NCBI RefSeq assembly: GCF_001421515.1
Contig: NZ_LMKM01000015.1
Coordinates: 78,673 to 113,997, forward strand
Length of the DNA: 35,325 nucleotides
Reading direction: 5' to 3'
Origin: Pedobacter sp. Leaf216
GTDB taxonomy: Bacteria; Bacteroidota; Bacteroidia; Sphingobacteriales; Sphingobacteriaceae
The notes beneath the pieces are model-generated. The model was given only the letters and a program-made list of their open reading frames with translations, was not told the DNA's origin and did not search any database. This document shows positions 28,201 to 35,224 of this stretch, in pieces. Made by a program: the position numbers and the translations under genes. The stretch's first letter is position 1; each line of letters starts with the position of its first letter.

Positions 28201-28544
28201 GTTTCAGCCAAAAGAGATTGTAAAATACTTTTTTCAGGTTGCTTGGCATTGCTGATATCTTTACGCAAATCAATCAAAATTTTATCAAAAGCATCCTCTT
28301 CCAGGTAACTTTGAAACATCATTCTGTAAATAACAGATTTGATCAGCAACGGTGCATTGTTATCACTTTGCGCCTGCTTATTAATTTTTGCGATCAAATT
28401 AAGCGCATCTTTTGGTTTGCCTTCGTTTGCAATGAAATCTACCTTTTCAAAATCGGCCAGTGTGTATTTAACCTGCGCAGAAGCATTAAATGATAATAAG
28501 AAGATAAAAAGGAATGATGCGGCTATACGTAATGATGAATTCAT
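22209..28544 (-). CDS. Alpha-2-macroglobulin-like protein with inserted TonB-receptor-like module
   Basis: 2111 residues, exported by a signal peptide (FIFLLSFNASAQ). A helical N-terminal part (to about 380) precedes macroglobulin domains, including the MG2-type block TDRPIYRPGQTIYYKG near 580-595. Near 1195-1260 lies a carboxypeptidase-regulatory-like domain (TLPGVQVSAGKRV), followed by a SusC-type NEVMVVGYGEQRKKSVTGS and a short plug-like LQGKVAGLNV, but no barrel. The A2M domain resumes near 1340 (FFYPQLLTDAKGEIKIEFTIP). The thioester-type motif CAEQ is at 1571-1574 in YPYECAEQTFSRFY, followed by the helical TED-like domain. Such proteins are thought to trap proteases in the cell envelope. 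No penicillin-binding protein gene (pbpC) is next to it. Confidence 0.92.
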   Translation of the reverse strand: MNSSLRIAASFLFIFLLSFNASAQVKYTLADFEKVDFIANEGKPKDALNLIAKINKQAQSDNNAPLLIKSVIYRMMFQSYLEEDAFDKILIDLRKDISNAKQPEKSILQSLLAETYWNYLQQNRWQINQRTQIEGDVSTDIKTWSIKKLNDETVKYYLLSLKESELLQQTKVDVLDAVLAGDKNNRKFRPTLYDLLAHRAIGIFNNTQLNLTQYDEELINMSNVDWFGNHETFLGMSILPDSTSFKPQALKLFQQLIKFHQNDSNLSALVDVDLKRLKFVKQSFNGDGLELYYNALDVLAKQAQQTEVYADILYEQAEIRKNAQLPGDTDKQNLIKAIALAEKAVVAYPKSIGGHNAENLIKKIQSSELSAKTKSYILPDKPSQLHLSYKNVDTIQFRLFKTPEFENEYEQFKYKADFLTFLTKNKVVKQWSVVVPKSTDYQSHTLIDKIDGLDLGAYTLIAQAINPKQKDTVYSNINFKVTIMAVTNRRNIEKHEYTVYQLSNGAPLKNVKILQRRYNYNTKKYIDGDLMITNDKGYASTNETENNMAYALVTHNNEELKLNINNYNSYREDVDQERIILFTDRPIYRPGQTIYYKGLCLRSEKGKNKIIPNKVVEVYFKDANRKEITKNEVTSNEYGTFQGSFTIPMGKLNGNMAIVTTYGSIGVQVEEYKRPTFEVVFDKPNQIYKLNDSIKVQGKATSFSGYAVGNVKLSYKVFRRAIYDGRIDYSQGDAIYGATFFQRKQIATGKTSTRQGGQFDINFFAKAINLNQNYSYEVEVELTDINGETRTKSTSINVGQKDININIDTRQVIYLSSKTDSIPFWVTNLNNEPIKADIKAEWSLLQAPSSLVNKSPFNAENYTMSKEEFIKNFPDQEYNNELEVAKWPIKSVSLKQNLTIKDGRGNLTLNQKNIKPGYYKISVLAINAQKDSIKVDKYLVVYNEQPAVIQSNIEWISPEVNVIKPTESAVFRLAGLAENTIAYYEVYYCDSIAEKVWINLSPKQHIVKIKPNAVYKDGFAVQFTMVYQGTIYQSMQQVRITNPANELNIQFLTFRNKLQPGEKESWKLQISNKNGEKQMAEMVATLYDASLDDFKRMDWNTQLTSGFNYYFYNWNFNANDITNQGYLWFLRTHKNYTVIERWYENLNLFGYNYYGGYNNSYENYINSLHKPKIKGLSAGAKQKLAALEKGKSVYGVVFDSENETLPGVQVSAGKRVTNTDNDGIYIIEAKAGEKLNFAFIGFKNYAVNIGSKKRVDVILKEDRQSLNEVMVVGYGEQRKKSVTGSAVQIRGVSALQGKVAGLNVAAPMAESAVALNDESKDPTLRQEIESLKNKNITLRTNFNELAFFYPQLLTDAKGEIKIEFTIPQSLTRYKMMGFAHTKDLKTASITKELVTQKQLAIAINAPRFFREGDTILLSAKLNNLAGKKLMGNASLELTDALTAKPIRIFAINEKTEQNFVVDDAGNTVLKWKLIIPSGISAITYKVVAQSGKFSDGEENTIPVLANAMLVTESMPINVRGNTTKIFDFEKLEKSGSSKTLRNQSLTFEFTSNPVWYAVQALPYLMEYPYECAEQTFSRFYANSFATGIINSTPKIKTVFEQWQNTNNGEALLSDLEKNKELKSILLEETPWVRNADNEAARKKRLAILFDLNRMTYELKNNFEKLEKMQFNNGAFPWFTGMQEDRYITQHIVLGMGQLKKLKMIDEKAYPNFNVMLNKAIIYLDAKFVNDYKDEVKEKRFGYLPLHYLFARSYSNQKNTTADFTKAKDFYLHKLVANWKTFDTYQLAQAALVLNRNGNTEEAKKIITLLTQTAQQSDEMGMYWAKNQAGWWWYQNPIETQALLIEAFGEVANDTKSVEEMKIWLLKNKQTNDWKTTKATTAACYALLMNGTDLLAESNEPEITIGDQKLAQLQEPIPIKEAGTGYQKLTIPGINVKPEMGRVAVKNNNQTIAWGAMYWQYFEQLDKITPANTGVKIKKELFIQKASNKGDILTPLTSANVLAPGDLLKVRIEIYCDRDMEYIHLKDMRSSGSEPINVISGYKYQDGLGYYESTKDASTNFFISYMPKGTYVFEYPLRVTHAGNFSNGITSLQSMYAPEFTTHSAGIRVTVK

Positions 28545-28694
28545 AAGATGATTTTGCGTTTTAATAGAGATGGGCAGAATGCTGAAATTCCATAAGCCGT
28601 TAAAATTTATCTGATTATCTTACTAATCTAAACATTACCAGTTAAATGTTACAAGTAACAAACATTAAGGTTTTTAACATTCACAGCATAACAT

Positions 28695-28702
28695 TATCTT
28701 TG
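28695..28702 (+). promoter_or_regulatory. -7 box (TATCTTTG) of ribH
   Basis: An exact match to TAnnTTTG that ends 5 bases before the ribH ATG, implying a leaderless or nearly leaderless transcript. The expected -33 position holds only a T-run. Confidence 0.5.
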
Positions 28703-28707
28703 CCCTT

Positions 28708-29199
28708 ATGTCAACACAATTAAAAAATCTATCAGATTTCTCTCATACTACAGTTCCAAGTGGAGCAAACTATAAATTCGGAATTATTGTAGCCGAGTGG
28801 AACGCCGAAATTACCGGTGCGCTTTACAATGGAGCATTAAAAACTTTGTTGGCCAACGGGGTAAAAGAAGAAAATATAATCTCTTTACCTGTTCCGGGAA
28901 GTTTTGAACTTACAGTGGGTGCAGAAATTTTATTAAGTAAAAGAAGCGATATTGACGCTGTAATCTGTTTAGGTTGTGTGATACAAGGTGACACCAAACA
29001 TTTCGATTTTATTTGCGATGCGGTTGCACAGGGTGTAACAAATGTTGGCATTAAATACAGTAAACCTGTTATTTTTGGCGTGTTAACTACTAATAATTTA
29101 GAGCAGGCGCAAGATCGTGCAGGTGGTAAACATGGTAATAAAGGCGATGAAGCCGCAATTACTGCAATTAAGATGGCTGATTTTTCTGCACAAATATAA
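28708..29199 (+). CDS. ribH: 6,7-dimethyl-8-ribityllumazine synthase
   Basis: 163 residues, typical for the family. It condenses 5-amino-6-ribitylaminouracil with 3,4-dihydroxy-2-butanone 4-phosphate in the penultimate step of riboflavin synthesis. Recognisable motifs are [47 protein letters not shown] with the catalytic His, and [23 protein letters not shown]. No other rib genes are adjacent, and no FMN riboswitch is visible in the 163 bp upstream. The short lipoprotein and ytxJ genes follow on the same strand. Confidence 0.97.
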   Translation: MSTQLKNLSDFSHTTVPSGANYKFGIIVAEWNAEITGALYNGALKTLLANGVKEENIISLPVPGSFELTVGAEILLSKRSDIDAVICLGCVIQGDTKHFDFICDAVAQGVTNVGIKYSKPVIFGVLTTNNLEQAQDRAGGKHGNKGDEAAITAIKMADFSAQI

Positions 29200-29201
29200 A
29201 C

Positions 29202-29230
29202 TTGGTTTTTAATAAATATTTGTACCTTAG
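29202..29230 (+). promoter_or_regulatory. Promoter of the small lipoprotein gene
   Basis: TTG at 29202-29204 and TACCTTAG at 29223-29230, with an 18-bp spacer, fit the Bacteroidota -33/-7 pattern with one mismatch in the -7 box. The ATG lies 22 bases further on. Confidence 0.45.
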
Positions 29231-29252
29231 ACGTTTAAAATTTATCAGATCG

Positions 29253-29375
29253 ATGAAAAAAGTAGCCATCTTACTATTGGCGGTGTTTAGCACCATTACC
29301 ATTTTAGAATCTTGTTCTTCTAAGCTTTGCCCTGCTTATGGCTCTTACCCAGAAGGTAAACGCAGAAGAAACTAA
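29253..29375 (+). CDS. Very small lipoprotein, 40 residues
   Basis: The frame reads MKKVAILLLAVFSTITILES then CSSKLCPAYGSYPEGKRRRN and stops. The start MKK, hydrophobic core and lipobox LESC (Cys21) make a convincing lipoprotein signal. The mature peptide would have only 20 residues, with a second Cys in LCPAYGSY and a basic RRRN tail. Similar tiny CPAY-type lipoproteins occur in other Bacteroidota, as I recall. Function is unknown. A plausible promoter lies directly upstream, and ytxJ starts 88 bp downstream on the same strand. Confidence 0.75.
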   Translation: MKKVAILLLAVFSTITILESCSSKLCPAYGSYPEGKRRRN

Positions 29376-29463
29376 TCTAACTCATTTGTAATCTCATATT
29401 CAGGTCATTTGCAGAACATTATTCAGCTGCAATTGTTATTCTGTAAAACAATAATATAATATC

Positions 29464-29796
29464 ATGACTTGGGTTAACTTAACTTCAATAGAACAGCTTG
29501 ATGAAATCAAAAACGCGAGCGGTTTTAGCCTTATATTTAAGCACAGTACACGTTGCTCCATTAGCTTGATGGCCAAAAAGAATTTTGAGTTTGATTGGGA
29601 AGTTATTCCAGCTGACACAAAACTCTATTTTTTAGATTTAATTAGTTACCGGGATATTTCAAACAAGATTGCAGAGGTATTTCAGGTGGCACACCAATCG
29701 CCACAAATTTTATTAATTAAAAATGGCGATTGTGTGTTAGAAGCATCACACAGCGATATTTCTGCCGATGAAGTTGCAGAAGTGATCGCCGCTTAA
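29464..29796 (+). CDS. ytxJ: Bacillithiol-system monothiol protein YtxJ
   Basis: 110 residues of thioredoxin fold with a single active-site Cys31 in the motif KHSTRCSIS, then YFLDLISYRDISNKIAEVF and the cis-Pro-type segment HQSPQILLIKNG. YtxJ proteins are predicted monothiol bacilliredoxins that act on bacillithiolated proteins. Their presence suggests that this organism uses bacillithiol. A strong terminator follows. Confidence 0.9.
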   Translation: MTWVNLTSIEQLDEIKNASGFSLIFKHSTRCSISLMAKKNFEFDWEVIPADTKLYFLDLISYRDISNKIAEVFQVAHQSPQILLIKNGDCVLEASHSDISADEVAEVIAA

Positions 29797-29838
29797 TTAA
29801 ATACAACAAAATCTTAATCCTGAATTGGTTCAGAATTG

Positions 29839-29872
29839 AAAACGTCTAAAATAAATTTTGGACGTTTTTTTT
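29839..29872 (+). terminator. Intrinsic terminator of ytxJ
   Basis: A 14-bp stem (29839-29852 with 29855-29868, one G-U pair) with a 2-nt nominal loop is followed directly by a T-run. It lies 43 bp after the ytxJ stop. Confidence 0.85.
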
Positions 29873-29885
29873 ATGTTAAATTCTA

Positions 29886-31102
29886 AGGGCTATTGATATA
29901 ATCTTTTTAAGAAACAAATAATATGCCCTTCGACTACACTCAGGGGCGACACCATATTTTTCTCAACCCTAGCCGTGCCCGCGGGACGCATCCTGGGTAG
30001 CAAATAACAATTTGTTATTTGTGTTTGTTCCATAAGAACGTTTGGAAATACAAACGATTGATGATTTATCAAGTTTCGGTCTGGGAGGACACAGACCGAG
30101 GGAATGGGTTGTTGGTATTGATCTCCTTTAAACAATAAATAAAGGCCCTTGGAATACACTCAGGGTCGACACAATTTTTTTCACAACCCTAGCCGTCCCA
30201 GCGGGACGCATCATCGGTAGCAAATAACAATTTGTTATTTGTGTTCGTTCCCTAGGAACGTTTGGTAATGCAAACGATTGATGATACAGCAAGAGTTTCG
30301 GTTTGTGGGGACACAGACCGAGGGAGTGGGTTGTTGGTATTGATCTTTTTACACATTAAATAAAGGCCCTTGGAATACACTCAAAGGCGACACCATATTT
30401 TTCAGGATCCAAGCCGTCCCAGCGGGAGGCTTCATCGGTAGCAAATAACAATGTGTTATTTGTGTTCGTTCCATAAGAACGTTTGGTAATGTAAACGATT
30501 GATGATTTAGCAAGTTTCGGTCTGTGAGGACACAGACCAAGGGAATGGGTTGTTGGTATTGATCTTTTTTACACAATAAATAAAGGCCCTTGGAATACGC
30601 TCAAGGTTTACACAATTTTTTTCAGGATCCAAGCCGTCCCAGCGGGACGCATCATCGGTAGCAAATAACAATTTGTTATTTGTGTTCGTTACATAGGAAC
30701 GTTTGGTAATGCAAACGATTGATGATATAGCAAGAGTTTCGGTCTGTGAGGACCCAGACCGCGGGAGTGGGTTGTTGGTATTGATCTTTTTTAACAAATA
30801 AATTAAAGGCCCTTCGACTACACTCAGGGTCGACATTATTTTTTTTTAGTATCTAAGCCGTCCCAGCGGGACGCCTCATCGGTAGCAAATAACAATTTGT
30901 TATTTGTGTTCGTTCCATAGGAACGTTTGGTAATGCAAACGATTGATGATATAGCAAGTTTCGGTCTGTGAGGACACAGACCAAGGGAGTGGGTTGTTGG
31001 TATTGATCTTTTTACACAATAAATAAAGGCCCTTGGAATACACTACGGGTCTACATCATATTTTCTCAACCCAAGCCTTCCCAGCGGGACGCATCCTCGG
31101 TA
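29886..31102. repeat. Array of five ~220-bp hairpin-rich tandem units plus partial ends
   Basis: Full units begin at 29925, 30145, 30366, 30586 and 30809 (220, 221, 220, 223 and 220 bp). A truncated unit runs 31029-31102, and a fragment of a unit end is at 29886-29924. Each unit carries the same ordered set of inverted repeats: CGTCCC-AGC-GGGACG, a 21-nt palindrome CAAATAACA...TGTTATTTG, CGTTCC-ATA-GGAACG, CGTTTG...CAAACG, and GGTCTGTG-AGGA-CACAGACC. Open frames inside it follow the repeat period and look spurious. It lies between the convergent ytxJ and mqo genes, with terminators on both sides. Confidence 0.95.
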
Positions 31103-31140
31103 TACAGAAGAATACGGTAGAGGTCGATTTTTTTCAAAAA

Positions 31141-31169
31141 AAAAGGTCCCGATAAAATCGGAACCTTTT
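31141..31169 (-). terminator. Intrinsic terminator of mqo
   Basis: A 13-bp stem with one mismatch (31141-31153 with 31157-31169), preceded on the plus strand by a long A-run that becomes a T-run on the minus strand, 18 bp past the mqo stop. Confidence 0.85.
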
Positions 31170-31187
31170 AAATTTTATTTTTGTTGC

Positions 31188-32705
31188 TTAAGCAACTACG
31201 GTGGTTTCTATTTTTAAAACTTTTGATGTTTTGCTTCTGGTTTCTTTACAAAGATCTGCATCCTCTGCGAGTGATTTACCATAAGTCGGGATCATTTCTT
31301 TAATTTTCGCCTGCCATTCATCAGTTGCCAAATCATCAGCGAAACAACGGTTTAGCAGATCGAGCATAATTGATACCGCGGTTGATGCACCAGGAGAAGC
31401 ACCCAATAAAGCCGCAATAGATCCATCGGCTGCGCTCACTACTTCTGTACCAAATTCTAAAACGCCACCTTGTTTTTCATCCTTTTTTATTACCTGAACA
31501 CGTTGTCCGGCATATTCCAATTCCCAATCTTTAAGTTCGGCAGTTGGTAAATATTCTTTCAAGGCTTCTAATCTATCTTCTGGCGATTGCCTTACTTGTT
31601 CAATTAGATATTTTGTTAAATCTAAGTTATGTAATCCGGCAGATATCATCGGACGGATGTTATTAAACTTTATTGATTTTGGTAAATCCAGGAACGAGCC
31701 ATTTTTAAGGAATTTTGTAGAAAAACCTGCATACGGACCAAATAATAACGCTTGTTTACCATTAATCATTCTGGTATCCAAGTGTGGTACCGACATTGGA
31801 GGCGCACCTACCGCAGCTTTACCGTATACTTTTGCATGGTGTTTTTTGATAATTTCCTCATTGGTACATTTTAGCCATTGCCCGCTTACCGGAAAACCAC
31901 CGAAACCTTTTCCTTCAGGAATATCAGATTTCTCTAACAATGGCAGAGAACCACCACCAGCGCCAATAAATACAAATTTTGCTACTCGCTTACGTTTGTC
32001 TCCGCTTTCTAAATCTTTAACCTTTACAATCCAGTTGCCATCTTTATTCTTTTTCAGGTCGCGGATTTCGTGGTTAAAATATAGGTTAACATTACTTTGT
32101 TCCTTTAAGTTGTTAAACATGTCGCGGGTTAGCGTACCAAAGTTAACATCGGTGCCAAGATCCATTTTTGTTGCGGCAACTTTCTCGTTCTTTTTACGGC
32201 CGTCCATAATTAATGGCGCCCAGCTTTTCACAAGTTCAGTATCCTCGGTATATTGCATATCGCTAAAAAGGTCGCATTGCGTTAAAGCATCGTAACGTTT
32301 TTTAAGATATTCTACATTCTTTTTACCCCAAACAAAACTCATATGAGGAATGCTGCGGATAAAATTGCATGGATCAGAAACCAGTCCTTTATTTACCAAG
32401 TAAGACCAAAACTGTTTTGAAACCTCAAAATGTTCAGCAATCTGAACAGCTTTTTTAATTTCAACTGTGCCATCTTTCTTTTCAGGGGTATAGTTTAATT
32501 CGCAAAAAGCAGAGTGTCCCGTTCCAGCATTATTCCAGGCATCAGAGCTTTCTGCTGCTGCAATATCTAAACGTTCGTAAATCTCAATACTTAGATTCGG
32601 CTCTAATTGCTTTAATAAAACACCAAGGGTTGCACTCATGATGCCAGCCCCTATTAAAATTACATCTGCGTCAGTTTTACCAACTGTCTTTTTCTTTTTT
32701 GTCAT
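31188..32705 (-). CDS. mqo: Malate:quinone oxidoreductase
   Basis: 505 residues, standard for Mqo, a peripheral membrane FAD enzyme that oxidises malate to oxaloacetate and passes electrons to quinone. The dinucleotide-binding segment DVILIGAGIMSATLG is at 14-28. Further hallmarks are NNAGTGHSAFCELNYTP, IPHMSFVWG, GTDVNFGTLTR, FVFIGAGGGSLPLL, FPVSGQWL, LFGPYAGFSTKFL and LLGASPGASTAVSIML. It is a single gene with a good -7 box and a terminator. Confidence 0.97.
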   Translation of the reverse strand: MTKKKKTVGKTDADVILIGAGIMSATLGVLLKQLEPNLSIEIYERLDIAAAESSDAWNNAGTGHSAFCELNYTPEKKDGTVEIKKAVQIAEHFEVSKQFWSYLVNKGLVSDPCNFIRSIPHMSFVWGKKNVEYLKKRYDALTQCDLFSDMQYTEDTELVKSWAPLIMDGRKKNEKVAATKMDLGTDVNFGTLTRDMFNNLKEQSNVNLYFNHEIRDLKKNKDGNWIVKVKDLESGDKRKRVAKFVFIGAGGGSLPLLEKSDIPEGKGFGGFPVSGQWLKCTNEEIIKKHHAKVYGKAAVGAPPMSVPHLDTRMINGKQALLFGPYAGFSTKFLKNGSFLDLPKSIKFNNIRPMISAGLHNLDLTKYLIEQVRQSPEDRLEALKEYLPTAELKDWELEYAGQRVQVIKKDEKQGGVLEFGTEVVSAADGSIAALLGASPGASTAVSIMLDLLNRCFADDLATDEWQAKIKEMIPTYGKSLAEDADLCKETRSKTSKVLKIETTVVA

Positions 32706-32723
32706 CTTACTTTAAAGGAGTTA

Positions 32724-32755
32724 CAAATTTAGAATGATTTTAAACATCCCACGAA
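32724..32755 (-). promoter_or_regulatory. Promoter of mqo
   Basis: On the minus strand, TTCG (32755-32752) is followed after 20 bp by TAAATTTG (32731-32724), an exact TAnnTTTG. The -7 box ends 18 bases before the ATG, giving a leader of roughly 10-15 nt. Confidence 0.6.
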
Positions 32756-33067
32756 TTTTAAGGCATTAAATCTTAAAAAAATTGCCTAAAAATTAGAAAT
32801 ACACCAATGTTTTAGCAAGTTCTAATCAAATTTTAATCCAAAATTTATGGTACTTGATCTGCCAAAGAAAAAAGACATTACACTAACACTTACAAGCCAT
32901 TATTAATTTAATAAAACCACTACTTATTTGCTTAAAATAATTGCGAATATACTTTTAAAGGCGGCATAAATTTAAAAATTCTACAATAAGCCATTCAATT
33001 TCTTTAATGATAATAGCATGAAGAAGCCTCATTGGTTTTTTTTAACCCTAAAATGTTAGTTTTATAA

Positions 33068-33289
33068 ATCTTTTTTACCGTTAGATTCCTCATTAGAAAC
33101 TTACTTCTATTGTTAACTGTGTTCTTTTTTATTTCCTGCTTAAAAGAAAAAACCGACCAGCTTCTACTCGAACTTGATCAGAAAAAACTAAATGAGTACA
33201 TTAATTATGATAAAATCACATTTTTTAAATTCGCTAAAATAGCTGTTCGCTCTGCTGCCATCCAGGATACTACATTTTACCATATTTAA
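33068..33289 (+). pseudogene. Possible lipoprotein gene remnant without a normal start
   Basis: The frame is open for 73 codons after a TAA at 33065. It reads IRNLLLLLTVFFFISCLKEK then a charged, helix-like mature part (LLLELDQKKLNEYINYDKIT) and ends TTFYHI. The first part looks exactly like a lipoprotein signal with lipobox FISC. No ATG or GTG precedes the hydrophobic core; ATT at 33092 is the best-placed codon. It is either a decayed gene, an ATT-initiated gene or chance. I recognise no homologue. Confidence 0.35.
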
Positions 33290-33305
33290 TATATTAAATT
33301 AAAAA

Positions 33306-33331
33306 AGCCCTGCAATGTTTATTACAGGGCT
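33306..33331 (-). terminator. Intrinsic terminator of msrA
   Basis: An AGCCCTG/CAGGGCT stem (33306-33312 with 33325-33331), followed on the minus strand by a T-run, 15 bp past the msrA stop. Confidence 0.85.
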
Positions 33332-33346
33332 CTTCAACTTGAATTA

Positions 33347-33946
33347 TTAATTTTTAAGCTTGGCTTTAAATATTTTTTCCAGTTTATCTATTTTAGGCTG
33401 GATAACCAATCTGCAATAGGGCTCGCTTCCATTTTTATTGAAATAGTTCTGATGATAATTTTCAGCTATATAAAATGGTTTCGCAGCTTCTATCGCTGTA
33501 ACTACTTTTTTGCCGTATGCATTGGTTTTATTCAATTCAGCCTTATACTTTTCTGCTAAAGCTTTCTGTTCTGGTGTATGGTAAAAAACCACCGAACGGT
33601 ATTGCGTACCGCTATCTGCTCCCTGGCGATTTAAGGTAGTTGGATCATGGCTTTTCCAAAAAACCTCCAATAAATCATCATACGAAATCACCATCGGATT
33701 ATATGTAATTTCTAAAACTTCTGCATGTCCGGTAGCACCAGTACACACTTCTTCGTAAGTTGGATTGCTTAATGTACCTCCTTCATAACCTGATTTAACT
33801 GAAACTACTCCTTTTAAGCGTTGAAAAATAGCTTCGGTACACCAAAAACAACCCATTCCAAATGTAGCCTTTTCTGTTTTTTTCCCTTGTGCATTTGCCT
33901 GGTTTAAGGCCAATACAGCTAATAATATTAAAAGTATTTTTTTCAT
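33347..33946 (-). CDS. msrA: Peptide-methionine (S)-S-oxide reductase, exported
   Basis: 199 residues. After a signal peptide (LLAVLALNQANAQ) comes the MsrA domain with the catalytic GCFWCTEAIF (Cys33; a second Cys at 36), VVSVKSGYEGG, YEEVCTGATGHAEV, the FFWKSHDPTT-type segment (VFWKSHDPTTLNRQGADSGTQYRS) and AENYHQNYF. It repairs S-methionine sulfoxide in proteins. The signal peptide places it outside the cytoplasm, where it would protect envelope proteins. No msrB is fused or adjacent. Confidence 0.95.
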   Translation of the reverse strand: MKKILLILLAVLALNQANAQGKKTEKATFGMGCFWCTEAIFQRLKGVVSVKSGYEGGTLSNPTYEEVCTGATGHAEVLEITYNPMVISYDDLLEVFWKSHDPTTLNRQGADSGTQYRSVVFYHTPEQKALAEKYKAELNKTNAYGKKVVTAIEAAKPFYIAENYHQNYFNKNGSEPYCRLVIQPKIDKLEKIFKAKLKN

Positions 33947-34215
33947 GTGTGTTTATTTTATTAGTCGCAAATAACCCTTTAACCTTACAGTTTCATTGGA
34001 TTATTTTCTACCTAATTATACGAAATAAATTAAACTGTAGTTTGTGTTTGAATTATAATGGATTTTATGTGACAATACAACTATTTGTGAATTTTGCAGT
34101 TAATGTTAACAACTTAAAACATTGATTTATAAATTTTTACACCACAAAATAATACACCAACAACACTTATTAACAATTCTTTTTTAAATTCGTACAACAT
34201 TAAAATTTAATAATT

Positions 34216-35178
34216 ATGTCTACACCGTATATTCCTTGTTTGGATTTAGGTTCTTACATCAATGGTTCAGCAGAAGAGCGTAAAAAGTTTTCTGATGAAT
34301 TGGGAAGAGCTTTTAACGACTCGGGTTTTGTTACCATCACCAATCATGGTTTAAGCCAGGAATTAATTGATAAACTTTACGAAAACATAAAGGCTGCTTT
34401 TGCGCTTCCGGTTGAAATTAAAAGAAAATACGAAAAACCAGAATTGGCTGGTCAGCGCGGCTACACCAGTGCAGGTAAAGAAACTGCTAAAGGAGCTAAA
34501 ACACCAGATTTAAAAGAGTTTTGGCAAATTGGTCAGGAAGTAACAGATGGTGATCCGGTAAAAAATGAATATCCTGACAATGAGGTTTTAACAGAACTAC
34601 CTGAATTTAATAAAGTTACAGGCGATATTTACAAAAAACTGGAAGAAAACGGAACGCATTTGTTACGTGCCATTGCCACTTACCTTGAATTGCCGATCAA
34701 TTATTTCGATAAACACGTACATAACGGAAACTCTATTTTGAGGGGAATACATTATTTCCCGATCGAGAATCCCGAAACGATTCCTGATGATGCGGTGCGC
34801 GCAGGTGCACATGAAGATATTAACCTGATTACCTTATTAATTGGTGCCAGTGCCGATGGCTTAGAGGTATTAACCCGCAGCAACGAATGGTTACCTATTA
34901 AAGCACACCATACTGATATTGTGGTAAATGTGGGCGATATGTTACAACGGTTAACCAACAATAAATTAAAATCGACAACGCATAGAGTGGTAAATCCACC
35001 GCGCGAATTAATGAAAACATCACGTTTTTCTGTTCCTTTTTTCCTTCACCCACGTAGTGATATGGACTTGACCAGTTTACCATCAACTATTGATGCGGAT
35101 CATCCTAAAGCTTATAGCGATATGACTGCCGGCGAATATCTTGATGAAAGATTAAGAGAAATAGGATTGAAGAAGTAG
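34216..35178 (+). CDS. 2OG-Fe(II) oxygenase, isopenicillin-N-synthase-like family
   Basis: 320 residues. An N-terminal DIOX_N-type region (FNDSGFVTITNHGLS) precedes the double-stranded beta-helix. The iron ligands are His199 and Asp201 in HEDINLITLL and His256 in STTHRVVNP, and the cosubstrate-binding Arg270-x-Ser272 is in RFSVPFF. Members couple 2-oxoglutarate decarboxylation to oxidation of small molecules. The name reflects the fold; nothing suggests antibiotic synthesis here. The substrate is unknown. It is followed after 46 bp by the 3' end of a group II intron on the other strand. Confidence 0.92.
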   Translation: MSTPYIPCLDLGSYINGSAEERKKFSDELGRAFNDSGFVTITNHGLSQELIDKLYENIKAAFALPVEIKRKYEKPELAGQRGYTSAGKETAKGAKTPDLKEFWQIGQEVTDGDPVKNEYPDNEVLTELPEFNKVTGDIYKKLEENGTHLLRAIATYLELPINYFDKHVHNGNSILRGIHYFPIENPETIPDDAVRAGAHEDINLITLLIGASADGLEVLTRSNEWLPIKAHHTDIVVNVGDMLQRLTNNKLKSTTHRVVNPPRELMKTSRFSVPFFLHPRSDMDLTSLPSTIDADHPKAYSDMTAGEYLDERLREIGLKK

Positions 35179-35224
35179 TTTGGAATTATAAGTCCATCGT
35201 CCTTAAATCAAACGAAATTATAGA

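Larger units (their letters stand above)
32756..33346. other. Long gene-poor stretch between mqo and msrA
   Basis: The 641 bp between the mqo start and the msrA stop hold the mqo promoter, a possible start-less lipoprotein remnant (33068-33289) and the msrA terminator. A 13-codon frame starting MKKPHWFF at 33018 ends at once and is in another reading frame. No RNA gene is recognised. Confidence 0.5.

Noticed and set aside
28545..28707. FMN riboswitch before ribH
   Set aside because: No conserved RFN-type stems are visible, and the -7 box almost touches the ATG, leaving no leader.
29890..30836. Open frames of 75-109 codons on the minus strand within the array
   Set aside because: They recur with the repeat period, shift frame between units and have no protein-like character.
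30050..30960. CAAACGATTG copies in the array as members of the same operator set as the chrA/susC palindromes
   Set aside because: The arms are not symmetric, and the sequence forms one side of the CGTTTG...CAAACG hairpin in each unit. The match is probably coincidental.
29886..31102. CRISPR array or integron attC cassettes
   Set aside because: The units are about 220 bp and repeat along their whole length with no unique spacers, and there are no cas genes. The inverted repeats lack the attC core layout, and no cassette ORFs exist.
34216..35178. Beta-lactam biosynthesis by an isopenicillin N synthase
   Set aside because: Only the broad 2OG-oxygenase fold and iron/2OG ligands are seen. The RxS motif indicates 2OG use, and no peptide synthetase genes are nearby.
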